Below are positions 42,507 through 49,607 of a stretch of 64,000 nucleotides of DNA, in pieces (position 1 is the first letter of the stretch; each line of letters begins with the position of its first letter). Where the stretch lies: assembly GCA_035533215.1 (NCBI GenBank), contig DATLUG010000031.1, positions 22,815-86,814 of the forward strand, written 5' to 3'. The stretch comes from DAHUZL01 sp035533215 (lineage in GTDB: Bacteria > Chloroflexota > Dormibacteria > Aeolococcales > Bog-877). Position numbers and translations under genes: made by a program. The notes beneath the pieces are model-generated. The model had not been told where the DNA came from, searched no databases, and worked only from the letters and a program-made list of their open reading frames with translations.

Positions 42507-42982
42507 CGCACCCTGGGCAGCGGCGGCGGAGCCGCTCGGCCCTTGGCCGGGACGTAGCGCCACCCGAGCGCCTCCCCGGCCTCCAGGTGGACCGCCTGGA
42601 TCCCGGTGCTGGCGGCTCGGAAGAGCCCGTGCGCGGGGGCCACGAAGAGGGCCCAGTACGGCCGGCCGGTGCTGAAGCAGTGGGTGTACGCGGGGGGGAC
42701 GCGATCGAGCTGGCAGACGGCGTCGCCGAAGCTGAAGTGCTGGAGCGCGATCTCCACCCCGCTGCGCCGCATCACCGCCTCGCCGCTGGCGCCGGTGCGG
42801 GCCACCACGACGCAGCGATCGAGGACCCGGTGGGTCGACACCTCGACCACGACCGTCACGTGCGGGGCGGAGACGGTGGCGCACCGGGCGGTCTGGTGCG
42901 GGTGGGGGGCCGCCCGGCCGCACCCCGCGAGTCCGAGCGCGACCAGGGCCAGAGTCGCGCTGGCCCCCCACTTCCCAACCAT
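42503..42982 (-). CDS. DUF4430-like (transcobalamin-type) lipoprotein
   Basis: A 159-aa lipoprotein with signal peptide and lipobox LAGC (cysteine 21). The mature part, VTVVVEVSTHRVLDRCVVVA followed by YWALFVAP and GIQAVHLEAGEALGWRY, resembles DUF4430, the C-terminal domain of transcobalamin also found in surface proteins. It probably captures cobalamin outside the membrane for the ECF transporter encoded behind it. GGAGG lies 7 nt before the ATG. The cobalamin riboswitch is about 100 nt upstream, so this is the first gene of the operon. Confidence 0.72.
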   Translation of the reverse strand: MVGKWGASATLALVALGLAGCGRAAPHPHQTARCATVSAPHVTVVVEVSTHRVLDRCVVVARTGASGEAVMRRSGVEIALQHFSFGDAVCQLDRVPPAYTHCFSTGRPYWALFVAPAHGLFRAASTGIQAVHLEAGEALGWRYVPAKGRAAPPPLPRVR

Positions 42983-43059
42983 GTCGGGTCCTCCGGCGGC
43001 TGGGGGACCCCTCGCCGAAGGCCGGCCCGCCACCATAGGCCCGTCCCTCCCGTTGCGCG

Positions 43060-43255
43060 CGGGGGTGCTCTGGACCGACCGGACCGGTCTCCTGGCTCGC
43101 GGATCGTGGCTCGCGGACCGCCTTCCCGGGACTCGCGTCCCAGTGGCACTCGGTCCGAGCTCCCCGCTCACAGTTGCGCGACAGCTCCGGACTCGGGCCG
43201 ACCCCAAACGGAGGACGACGGCCCTGCACCGGATTCCCATTTGCCCGGGCGGCTC
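43060..43255 (-). promoter_or_regulatory. Cobalamin riboswitch
   Basis: The minus strand carries the conserved cobalamin-aptamer blocks in order: GGGAATCCGGTG (near 43238), CTGTCGCGCAACTGTGAGC (near 43180), GTGCCACTGGGA (near 43150), CCGGGAAGGCGG (near 43122), and the B12 box GAGCCAGGAGACCGGTCC (43081-43098). All lie in the leader of the lipoprotein-ECF operon (start codon 42982). Binding of adenosyl- or hydroxocobalamin should turn off expression, by masking GGAGG or by termination between 43060 and 42990. Edges are approximate. Confidence 0.93.
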
Positions 43256-43271
43256 TTCGATTGTGTCGGTC

Positions 43272-43277
43272 ATGGTA
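43272..43277 (-). promoter_or_regulatory. Possible -10 element (TACCAT) upstream of the cobalamin riboswitch
   Basis: TACCAT on the minus strand would start transcription near 43265, just before the first paired element of the aptamer. No strong -35 is visible. Confidence 0.4.
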
Positions 43278-43405
43278 CGTCACGGCGATGCCGCCGGGGC
43301 GCCCATCCGGCAGGGCTGCGGGCGCGGCAGCTGCTACCGTCGTGGGATCGCATCGGGGAGGGACCGGCGACGAGCGAGCTGATCCGGCGGCTGCGCACGG
43401 CGGAC

Positions 43406-44704
43406 GTGCGCTTCCCGACCTCGGCGGCCCGGGTCGGGTCGGACGCGATGCACCCCGATCCCGACTACTCCGCCGCCGTCGTGGTGGTGGAGACCGACCG
43501 CGACGACGGCATCGAGGGGCACGGCTTGGCGTTCACGCTCGGGCGGGGCAACGAGGTGGTGGTGGCCGCCATCGAGGCGCTGGCGCCCCTGGTGGTGGGG
43601 CTGCCGTTGGAGGCCATCCGCTCCGACATGGGGTGGGTGTGGCGTCGGCTCGCCGGCGACGGGCAGCTGCGCTGGCTGGGTCCGGAGAAGGGCGTCATCC
43701 ACCTCGCCACCGCCGCCATCGTCAACGCGCTCTGGGACCTGCGCGCGCGCTGGACCGCCCAGCCGCTCTGGCGGCACCTCGTCGACTGCCCTCCCGAGGA
43801 GCTGGTGGCGTGCATCGACTTCCGCCACCTCACCGACGCGCTCACGCCCGACACCGCGCTGGCGCTCCTGCGCGGACGCGCCGCGGACCGATCCGCCGCC
43901 GTCGCGCGCCTCGACCACGAGGGGCTGGCCGCCTACACCACGGCACCCGGCTGGCTCGGCTACGCCGACCACGAGCTCGCCTCCCGCTGCCGCCAGGCCG
44001 CCGCCGAGGGCTGGGGGCTGGTCAAGCTGAAGGTGGGCCAGAGCCTGGAGGACGACCGGCGCCGGTGCGCCATCGCCCGAGAGGCGATCGGGCCGCAGCG
44101 GCGCCTGGCGGTCGACGCCAACCAGGTCTGGGACGTCGACACCGCGATCGCCTGGACCCGGCAGCTCATGGCGTTCGACCTCCGGTGGGTGGAGGAGCCG
44201 ACCAGTTGCGACGACGTGCTCGGGCACGCGACGATCGCCCGAGCCGTGGCCCCGGTCACGGTTGCCACCGGCGAGCACGTGCACAACCGGGTGATGTTCA
44301 AGCAGTTCCTGGCCGCGGGCGCGATGGGCGTGTGCCAGCTCGACGCCTGCCGCCTCGGCGGTGTCAACGAGGTGCTGGCCGTCCTCTGCCTGGCCGCCCT
44401 CCACGACGTCCCCGTCTGCCCGCACGCCGGCGGCGTCGGCCTGTGCGAGATGGTGGTCCACCTGGCGGCCTTCGACGCGCTCGCGGTCGGCGGAGAGCGC
44501 GCCGACCGCACGGTGGAATGGGTGGAGGGCCTGCACGAGCATTTCCAGGACCCGGTGGCCGCCTCCGGGGGCCGCTACGCGCTCCCCACCGCGCCCGGCT
44601 TCGGGACCGCCCTGCGTCCCGAGTCGGTGCGCCGCTACCGGTACCCGGACGGCGAGGCCTGGCGGCAGCGGACCGGCGCGGTCGCGCCGGCGAGCCCGGG
44701 CTGA
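43406..44704 (+). CDS. L-fuconate dehydratase-like enolase-superfamily enzyme
   Basis: At least 432 aa, of the mandelate racemase/enolase superfamily. VRFPTSAARVGSDAMHPDPD and IEGHGLAFTLGRGNEVVVAA match the L-fuconate dehydratase (FucD/ENOSF1) subgroup. Catalytic elements are VKLKVG (base lysine), DANQVWDVDTA, EEPT, GEHVHN and the HAGGVGLCEMV segment with a catalytic histidine. The GTG at 43406 is the first standard start, but sequence typical of the family (SELIRRLRTAD) continues about 10 codons upstream, so a CTG (43379) or ATC start is possible. No other fucose genes are nearby. Confidence 0.85.
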   Translation: MRFPTSAARVGSDAMHPDPDYSAAVVVVETDRDDGIEGHGLAFTLGRGNEVVVAAIEALAPLVVGLPLEAIRSDMGWVWRRLAGDGQLRWLGPEKGVIHLATAAIVNALWDLRARWTAQPLWRHLVDCPPEELVACIDFRHLTDALTPDTALALLRGRAADRSAAVARLDHEGLAAYTTAPGWLGYADHELASRCRQAAAEGWGLVKLKVGQSLEDDRRRCAIAREAIGPQRRLAVDANQVWDVDTAIAWTRQLMAFDLRWVEEPTSCDDVLGHATIARAVAPVTVATGEHVHNRVMFKQFLAAGAMGVCQLDACRLGGVNEVLAVLCLAALHDVPVCPHAGGVGLCEMVVHLAAFDALAVGGERADRTVEWVEGLHEHFQDPVAASGGRYALPTAPGFGTALRPESVRRYRYPDGEAWRQRTGAVAPASPG

Positions 44705-44716
44705 CCGGCGCGCCGG

Positions 44717-44743
44717 AGGCCCCGGGCGTGCGCCTGGGGGGCC
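44717..44743. terminator. Possible hairpin between convergent genes
   Basis: GGCCCC and GGGGCC arms with an inner GGC/GCC pairing, 13 nt after the fuconate dehydratase stop and just before the end of the converging gene at 44746. GC-rich, without a T-tract. Confidence 0.4.
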
Positions 44744-44745
44744 GC

Positions 44746-45264
44746 TCAGCCGGGGGCGGCGTGCGGTCCGACGGAGGTGCGGCCGGCGCCGCCGACGGTC
44801 GCCCGGTGGGCGGCGAGCCTGAGGAGGAACTCGCGCTGCCCGAGACAGTTCAGACGGATCGCCGACCCGTCGGCGAAGCGCAGCCGGATCGTGGGGGCGA
44901 GCAGGCGGTGGCGGCCGGCCGGGGCGGCGTCGAGGAGGGTGGAGGCGGGGACCGACCAGACCAGCGCCTTGCGCGGACCGACGCTCGGATACCAGACGGC
45001 CAGGCGGCGATCGGTGACGGCGAGGAGCCAGGTCCCGGGCAGGCCGCGGCAGCCCGGATAGGCGGTGGCGAGGCTCCCCGCCGTCCCCTCGCGGGCCGCG
45101 CGCTCGCAGGGGTCGTCGGGGCTGCCCGCGACGCCGAGCGGGGGTCGCCCCCAGCTGAGGGCGTTGGACGCGGTCCCGGTGATCCGCACCGCGGCCGCGG
45201 CGATCACGCTCTCCCCATCCTGGAGGAGGCCGCGGAAGGCGGTCGCCGAGGCGGCGTAGTCCAC
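44746..45264 (-). CDS. Conserved hypothetical protein, possible PH-like domain
   Basis: A 172-aa soluble protein. It has no signal peptide. The central part GTWLLAVTDRRLAVWYPSVG followed by LVWSVPASTLLDA and PTIRLRFADGSAIRLN resembles the bacterial PH-like pattern in which strands alternate with short loops. The family is not recognised for certain. The GTG at 45264 is supported by a TACGCT element 7 nt upstream, implying a leaderless message. Confidence 0.6.
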   Translation of the reverse strand: MDYAASATAFRGLLQDGESVIAAAAVRITGTASNALSWGRPPLGVAGSPDDPCERAAREGTAGSLATAYPGCRGLPGTWLLAVTDRRLAVWYPSVGPRKALVWSVPASTLLDAAPAGRHRLLAPTIRLRFADGSAIRLNCLGQREFLLRLAAHRATVGGAGRTSVGPHAAPG

Positions 45265-45271
45265 GGTCGAC

Positions 45272-45277
45272 AGCGTA
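45272..45277 (-). promoter_or_regulatory. -10 element (TACGCT) for a leaderless message
   Basis: TACGCT ends 7 nt before the GTG at 45264 on the minus strand. Same geometry as the elements at 1092, 3541 and 7184. Confidence 0.45.
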
Positions 45278-45422
45278 GTCCTCGCGCTGGCCGCTGGCCA
45301 CAACGATCCGGTCGCAGGCGCTTCGCGCCCGTCCCGGCGTCCGTCAGCCCCCGGCGACGGCCCCGATCCGGGGCCCTCGGGGCCGCGGCGAGGACCGCCC
45401 GCGGCGTATCCTCAGCGGCCTG

Positions 45423-46673
45423 GTGGTGGGCCGCCGTCGTAACCGCTCAGGACGGCGGGCGTTCCACCCGCTGATGGGGATGCGGCCGGCCCCGGTGCCC
45501 ACCCCCCTGCGCGGGGCGAGGGCAGCCGGGCTCCGCGAGGGGGCGTGGGCGGTGATGGCCCTCGTCGTGGCCGGCTGCGCCGCCACCGGCCCCCCCCGTC
45601 CGAGCGCGACCACCGGCCACCAGGTGACCGGCGCCGGCCATGTGGCCCGGGCCTCGTCGGCCGCCGCCGCCCGCCTGCCGGCGGCGGCGGGGGTCGAGGT
45701 CCCGCCCGGGTTCCGCGCCCAGGTCTACGCCCGGGGGCTGGTCCGCCCCACCGCGATGGCGATCGGGCCCGGCGGCAGGCTCTTCGTCGCCGAGGCGTCG
45801 GGCGCGGTGGTGGCGGTCCCGGAGGGCAGCCGCCGCCCGGTGCGGTTCGCCGTGGGGTTCCCGTCGCCGCGCGGGCTGGCCTGGGTGGGGCGCACCCTCT
45901 ACGTCTCCGCCCGGGGAGAGGTCGACCGGGTGAGGCTGGCGCACGGCAGGCCCACCGTGCGGCGGCGGCTGGTGGGGGGCCTCCCGCACGGGCTCCACCA
46001 GCAGGACGCGATCGTGCCGGGACCGGGGGGTCGCCTCTACGTCGGCAGCGGGTCCACCTGCAACGCCTGCCGCGAGCCGGACCCGTATGCCGCCAGCGTC
46101 CTCTCGCTCCTCCCCAGCGGGCGCGACCTCACCGCGGTGGCCACCGGGCTCGACAACGCCGCCGGTCTCGCCGTCCAGCCGCGGACCGGACGTCTCTATG
46201 CCGCCGTGGACGGCCGGCTCCGGCTGGGCTCGGCCGCTGACCCGGAGCCCGCCGACATGCTGGTGCGGATCCTCCCGGGGGGCTGGTACGGCTGGCCCGG
46301 CTGCTGGCCCGACGCCCGACTGCTCGTGATGCGGGGCGCGTGCCGCGGGGTGACCACGCCGGCCGCCTTCCTCGGGCCCCACGCCGGGGTGGCCGGGATC
46401 GCCTTCTACACCGGGAGGAGCTTCCCGCCCGGCTATCGCGGCAACCTGTTCGTCGCCGAGTGGGGCCTCGCCCACTCCGCCGCCGGGCCCGGCAGGCGGG
46501 TGGTGCGGATCGTGCTGGGCCGGGACGGCACCGCGCCGATCTCCGACGTCAGCGTCTTCGCCCTGGGCCTGCAGCACCCGGTCGCGGTCGCGGTCGACCC
46601 CCGGGGGGCGCTCCTGCTCCTCGACGGGGGCCGCGGCATCGTCTATCGCATCCAGGCCGACGGCACGCCCTGA
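45423..46673 (+). CDS. Lipoprotein beta-propeller, glucose/sorbosone dehydrogenase-like
   Basis: A 416-aa protein with an N-terminal signal and lipobox VAGC (near residue 52). It is followed by a Ser/Ala linker and a six-bladed propeller of the soluble PQQ glucose/L-sorbosone dehydrogenase family. Typical pieces are RPTAMAIGPGGRLFVAEASG, LHQQDAIVPGPGGRLYVGSG, GWYGWPGCWPDA, YRGNLFVAEWG and LQHPVAVAVDPRGALLLLDG. PQQ use is likely for the family but not shown. The first GTG (45423) is used; ATGs at 45474 and 45480 are alternatives that keep the signal. Confidence 0.78.
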   Translation: MVGRRRNRSGRRAFHPLMGMRPAPVPTPLRGARAAGLREGAWAVMALVVAGCAATGPPRPSATTGHQVTGAGHVARASSAAAARLPAAAGVEVPPGFRAQVYARGLVRPTAMAIGPGGRLFVAEASGAVVAVPEGSRRPVRFAVGFPSPRGLAWVGRTLYVSARGEVDRVRLAHGRPTVRRRLVGGLPHGLHQQDAIVPGPGGRLYVGSGSTCNACREPDPYAASVLSLLPSGRDLTAVATGLDNAAGLAVQPRTGRLYAAVDGRLRLGSAADPEPADMLVRILPGGWYGWPGCWPDARLLVMRGACRGVTTPAAFLGPHAGVAGIAFYTGRSFPPGYRGNLFVAEWGLAHSAAGPGRRVVRIVLGRDGTAPISDVSVFALGLQHPVAVAVDPRGALLLLDGGRGIVYRIQADGTP

Positions 46674-46741
46674 CCGGAGCCGGCGGGGGGCCGCTGCTAC
46701 CATCCGCCGGGGAGCCCGAGCCGGCGGCACACGATGGGGCC

Positions 46742-48310
46742 GTGCAACACACCCAGCGGAACCCACGACCGAGCGCCCCCGCCCAGGCGGTCGCCGCCTC
46801 CGCGGCGGCCGCTCCCAGGACCAGGGCGCACACCCTCGGATGGGCGGGGTGGGCCGCGCCGATCCTGATCTTCACCCTGCTGCGGGTGCCCACGCTCTTC
46901 GAGCCGCACTGGTACACCGACGAGGCCGGGTACGCCGTCACCGCCTGGCTGTCGCAGCACGGCCACACCCTCTACGGCGCGGTCTGGAACAACAAGCCCC
47001 CGCTCCTCTTCTGGACCTACGGCCTGGTCCTCGCCCTGGCCGGGCCCTCGGAGGCGGCGCTCCACCTGCTCTCGTGGCTCTCGGGCCTCGCCGCCGTTGT
47101 GGTGGTGTTTGTGATCCTCCGCTCCCGCCAGGGGCCGGTGCGGGCGGCGGTGGGGGCGGGCCTCGCCGCCGTCGTCCTCGGCACCCCCATCCTCAACGGG
47201 GACCTCGCCCTGCCCGAGAACCTTCTCATCGGCCCCTCGGCGCTGGGCGTCCTCGCGATCCTGTGGGCCGACGAGGCGGGGGAGCGCCGGCGATGGGTGG
47301 GACGGACGGTCTGCGCGGGCGCGCTGTTCGCGACGGCGGTGCTCTACCAGCAGACCGCCCTGGACGTCGTCGCCGCCGCCACCCTGTGGCTGGCGGTCCG
47401 CCGCGGCGCCGGGGCGTGGCCCCGCGTCCTGGTCCTGCTGGGGACGATCGCGGTGCTGGTGGCGGCGGCGCTCCTGCCCTACGCGGTCCGGGTGGGACCG
47501 GGCCGGCTCGCCTTCCTGCTCGCCACCAGCTACGGCGGCTACGCCGCCAGCTCGCTGCCGCCCACCTTCCTGAACGTCGCCGTCCGGTTGGTGGAGGCGG
47601 GAGCGCTCCTGGGGGGGGCGATCGTCGCTCGCCGAATCGCCGGCTGGCGCCTGCTGGTGTGGATCTGGGCGGCCGCCTGTCTCATCGTCGCCACCCTGCC
47701 CAATCGTCCCTACCCGCACCTGGGGCTGCCGGCGGCAGCCCCGCTGGCGGTCCTGCTCGCGAGCGTCGTTCGCCCGCGGCGGCCGCGATGGCTCTCCCCG
47801 GCGCGGCTCGGCGAGGGTCTGCTGGCGGTCGCGGTCCTGCTGCCGGTCGGCATCGGCTGGTCGCTGCTCAGTCCGCCCGGTGCCTTCTACTCCCTCCCGC
47901 TCACCGGGGTCTACTACCAGAACTTCATCGGGCGCCTCACCGGGGCGGTCTCGCCGGCCCGGTTCCGCGCCGCGTTCGGGCAGGAGAACGACGCCGAGGC
48001 GGTGGCCGCCCGGTGGCTCCGAGACCAGGGCCTGGCGGGGGCGAGCGCCGTCGTCTGGTCGGCCGACGCCTGGATCGACCTCCTCGCCCCCCTGCGGCCC
48101 CAGCTGGTCACCCCCACCATCTACATGAACGAGTACTGGCTCGGCGCCGCCGGGGTGCTGGACCGGGTCGATCGGGGCCGGCCGCGGGTGATCGTCACCG
48201 ACCGCTCCGCCCTGCGGCTCTGGCCCGGGGTCCGGCCGATCCTGGCCCGCTCCTACCGCGCCGCCTTCGCGACCGGCTCGGTCACGGTCTGGGTGCGGCG
48301 CTCGGGCTGA
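46742..48310 (+). CDS. Glycosyltransferase family 39-like membrane protein
   Basis: A 522-aa integral membrane protein with about ten helices. The first extracytoplasmic loop HWYTDEAGYAVTAWLSQHGH carries the acidic motif of ArnT/PMT-type (GT39) enzymes, which transfer sugars from polyprenyl-phosphate donors outside the membrane. LYGAVWNNKPPLLFWTYGLV is the matching K-P-P-L motif. The C-terminal outer domain (about 390-522) contains VVWSADAWIDLLAPLRPQLV. GTG start chosen at 46742; no clear ribosome-binding site. Acceptor unknown. Confidence 0.8.
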   Translation: MQHTQRNPRPSAPAQAVAASAAAAPRTRAHTLGWAGWAAPILIFTLLRVPTLFEPHWYTDEAGYAVTAWLSQHGHTLYGAVWNNKPPLLFWTYGLVLALAGPSEAALHLLSWLSGLAAVVVVFVILRSRQGPVRAAVGAGLAAVVLGTPILNGDLALPENLLIGPSALGVLAILWADEAGERRRWVGRTVCAGALFATAVLYQQTALDVVAAATLWLAVRRGAGAWPRVLVLLGTIAVLVAAALLPYAVRVGPGRLAFLLATSYGGYAASSLPPTFLNVAVRLVEAGALLGGAIVARRIAGWRLLVWIWAAACLIVATLPNRPYPHLGLPAAAPLAVLLASVVRPRRPRWLSPARLGEGLLAVAVLLPVGIGWSLLSPPGAFYSLPLTGVYYQNFIGRLTGAVSPARFRAAFGQENDAEAVAARWLRDQGLAGASAVVWSADAWIDLLAPLRPQLVTPTIYMNEYWLGAAGVLDRVDRGRPRVIVTDRSALRLWPGVRPILARSYRAAFATGSVTVWVRRSG

Positions 48311-48413
48311 GGTCCGGCGGAGGGCCGCCCGGGCGAGCCCCGGCGCCCCTCCGACCCGGCGCGGGCCGGTGGACCACCTCACGTCGGCGGCCGCAGGGCC
48401 GTTGAATGCAGCG

Positions 48414-48902
48414 ATGGACGAGGTGCCGTTCCCGACCCTCTACGCCGCCCATCGGGCCGCCGTCTACCGCTACCTGGTCGCCGCCGTCGGTCCCGAGGGA
48501 GCCGAGGACTGCTTCCAGGAGACGTTCCTCGCCGCGCTCCGCGCCTTCCCCCGGCTCGTCGACCACCGCAACCTGCGCGCCTGGATCCTCACCATCGCCC
48601 ACCGCAAGGCGATCGACCACCACCGGGACCGCCGCCGCCGGGGCTCGGAGCTGGCGTCCGCCACCCGGGCCGCCCGTCGTGCCGACACCGACGGGGTGGC
48701 GGCGATCCCGGAGCCGGCCGACGAGGCCCTGTGGGCGCGGGTGCGGGCCCTGCCCAGCCGGCAGCGGACCGCCCTCACCCTCCGGGTGGTCGGCGACCTC
48801 TCGTATGCCGCGATCGCGGCGGCGACGGGGACGTCGGCCGAGGCGTCCCGCCAGAACGTCCACCTGGCGCTCGTGCGCCTGCGCAGGGAGACTGACCGAT
48901 GA
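48414..48902 (+). CDS. RNA polymerase sigma factor, ECF type
   Basis: A 162-aa ECF sigma factor. Region 2: FPTLYAAHRAAVYRYLVAAV, DCFQETFLAALRAF and LRAWILTIAHRKAIDHHRDR. Region 4: LPSRQRTALTLRVVGDLSYA followed by AIAAATGTSAEASRQNVHLA. It overlaps the methyltransferase gene by ATGA. Pairing of a sigma factor with ogt is a recurrent arrangement and suggests a response to alkylated DNA. A longer frame from 48369 is possible. Confidence 0.88.
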   Translation: MDEVPFPTLYAAHRAAVYRYLVAAVGPEGAEDCFQETFLAALRAFPRLVDHRNLRAWILTIAHRKAIDHHRDRRRRGSELASATRAARRADTDGVAAIPEPADEALWARVRALPSRQRTALTLRVVGDLSYAAIAAATGTSAEASRQNVHLALVRLRRETDR

Positions 48903-49519
48903 TCCACATCCGCCGCGACCTCGCCGCTGCCGCCTGCCGTCTGCCGGTCCGGCCGCCCGCCGGGCTGGACGACCGGTGGCGCGACTCGGCCCAGGCGTCC
49001 GGGGCCGTCGATGTCGCCTACCACGCGTTCGACACGCCGCTCGGTCGCCTCCTGGCCGCGGTCACCCGGGTGGGGCTGGTCCGCCTCGCCTTCATCGACC
49101 ATGGTGAGGACCGGGTCCTCCGCGAGCTGTCGGTCGCGGTCTCGCCCCGGCTGGTGGAGCTCCCGTCCCGCCTGGCCTCGATCCGTCGCGAGCTGGAGGC
49201 GTACGGGAGGGGGCGGATCCGGGCCTTCGACGTCGCCTGCGACTGGCAGCTGATCCGCGGGTTCGCGGAGCCGGTGCTTCGCGCCACCGGGGCGATCGCC
49301 TACGGCGAGGTCTCGACCTACGCCGCCATCGCTCGGGCGGCGGGGGTGGCCGGCGCCGCCCGGGCGGCCGGCAACGCCCTGGCCCGCAACCCGATCCCGA
49401 TCATCATCCCCTGCCACCGGGTCCTTCGGACCGGGGGCGGCCTCGGCGGGTATGCGGGGGGGCTGGAGCGAAAGCGCCTCCTGCTCCGCCTGGAGGGTCA
49501 CGAGCTCGAGCTGGACTGA
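48899..49519 (+). CDS. ogt: Methylated-DNA-[protein]-cysteine S-methyltransferase
   Basis: A 206-aa O6-alkylguanine-DNA alkyltransferase, a suicide repair enzyme that moves the methyl group to its own cysteine. The active site is IPCHRVLRTGGGLGGYAGGL with nucleophile C172; the DNA-binding helix region includes YGEVSTYAAIARAAG. The N-terminal about 35 residues (AAACRLPVRPPAG...) are extra relative to E. coli Ogt. Its start lies inside the sigma-factor stop (ATGA). Confidence 0.93.
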   Translation: MIHIRRDLAAAACRLPVRPPAGLDDRWRDSAQASGAVDVAYHAFDTPLGRLLAAVTRVGLVRLAFIDHGEDRVLRELSVAVSPRLVELPSRLASIRRELEAYGRGRIRAFDVACDWQLIRGFAEPVLRATGAIAYGEVSTYAAIARAAGVAGAARAAGNALARNPIPIIIPCHRVLRTGGGLGGYAGGLERKRLLLRLEGHELELD

Positions 49520-49593
49520 GGGCGGGGGTGAGGCCCGCCCGTCCGCGGCGCCGGTCCGGGGGCGGCCCGCCCGGGGTGATCGGGACCCCCGGC

Positions 49594-49599
49594 TATCCT
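49594..49599 (+). promoter_or_regulatory. -10 element (TATCCT) for typA
   Basis: TATCCT, 8 nt, then the ATG at 49608. No Shine-Dalgarno sequence in the gap, so typA is probably read from a leaderless message. Confidence 0.45.
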
Positions 49600-49607
49600 G
49601 GGCGCGG

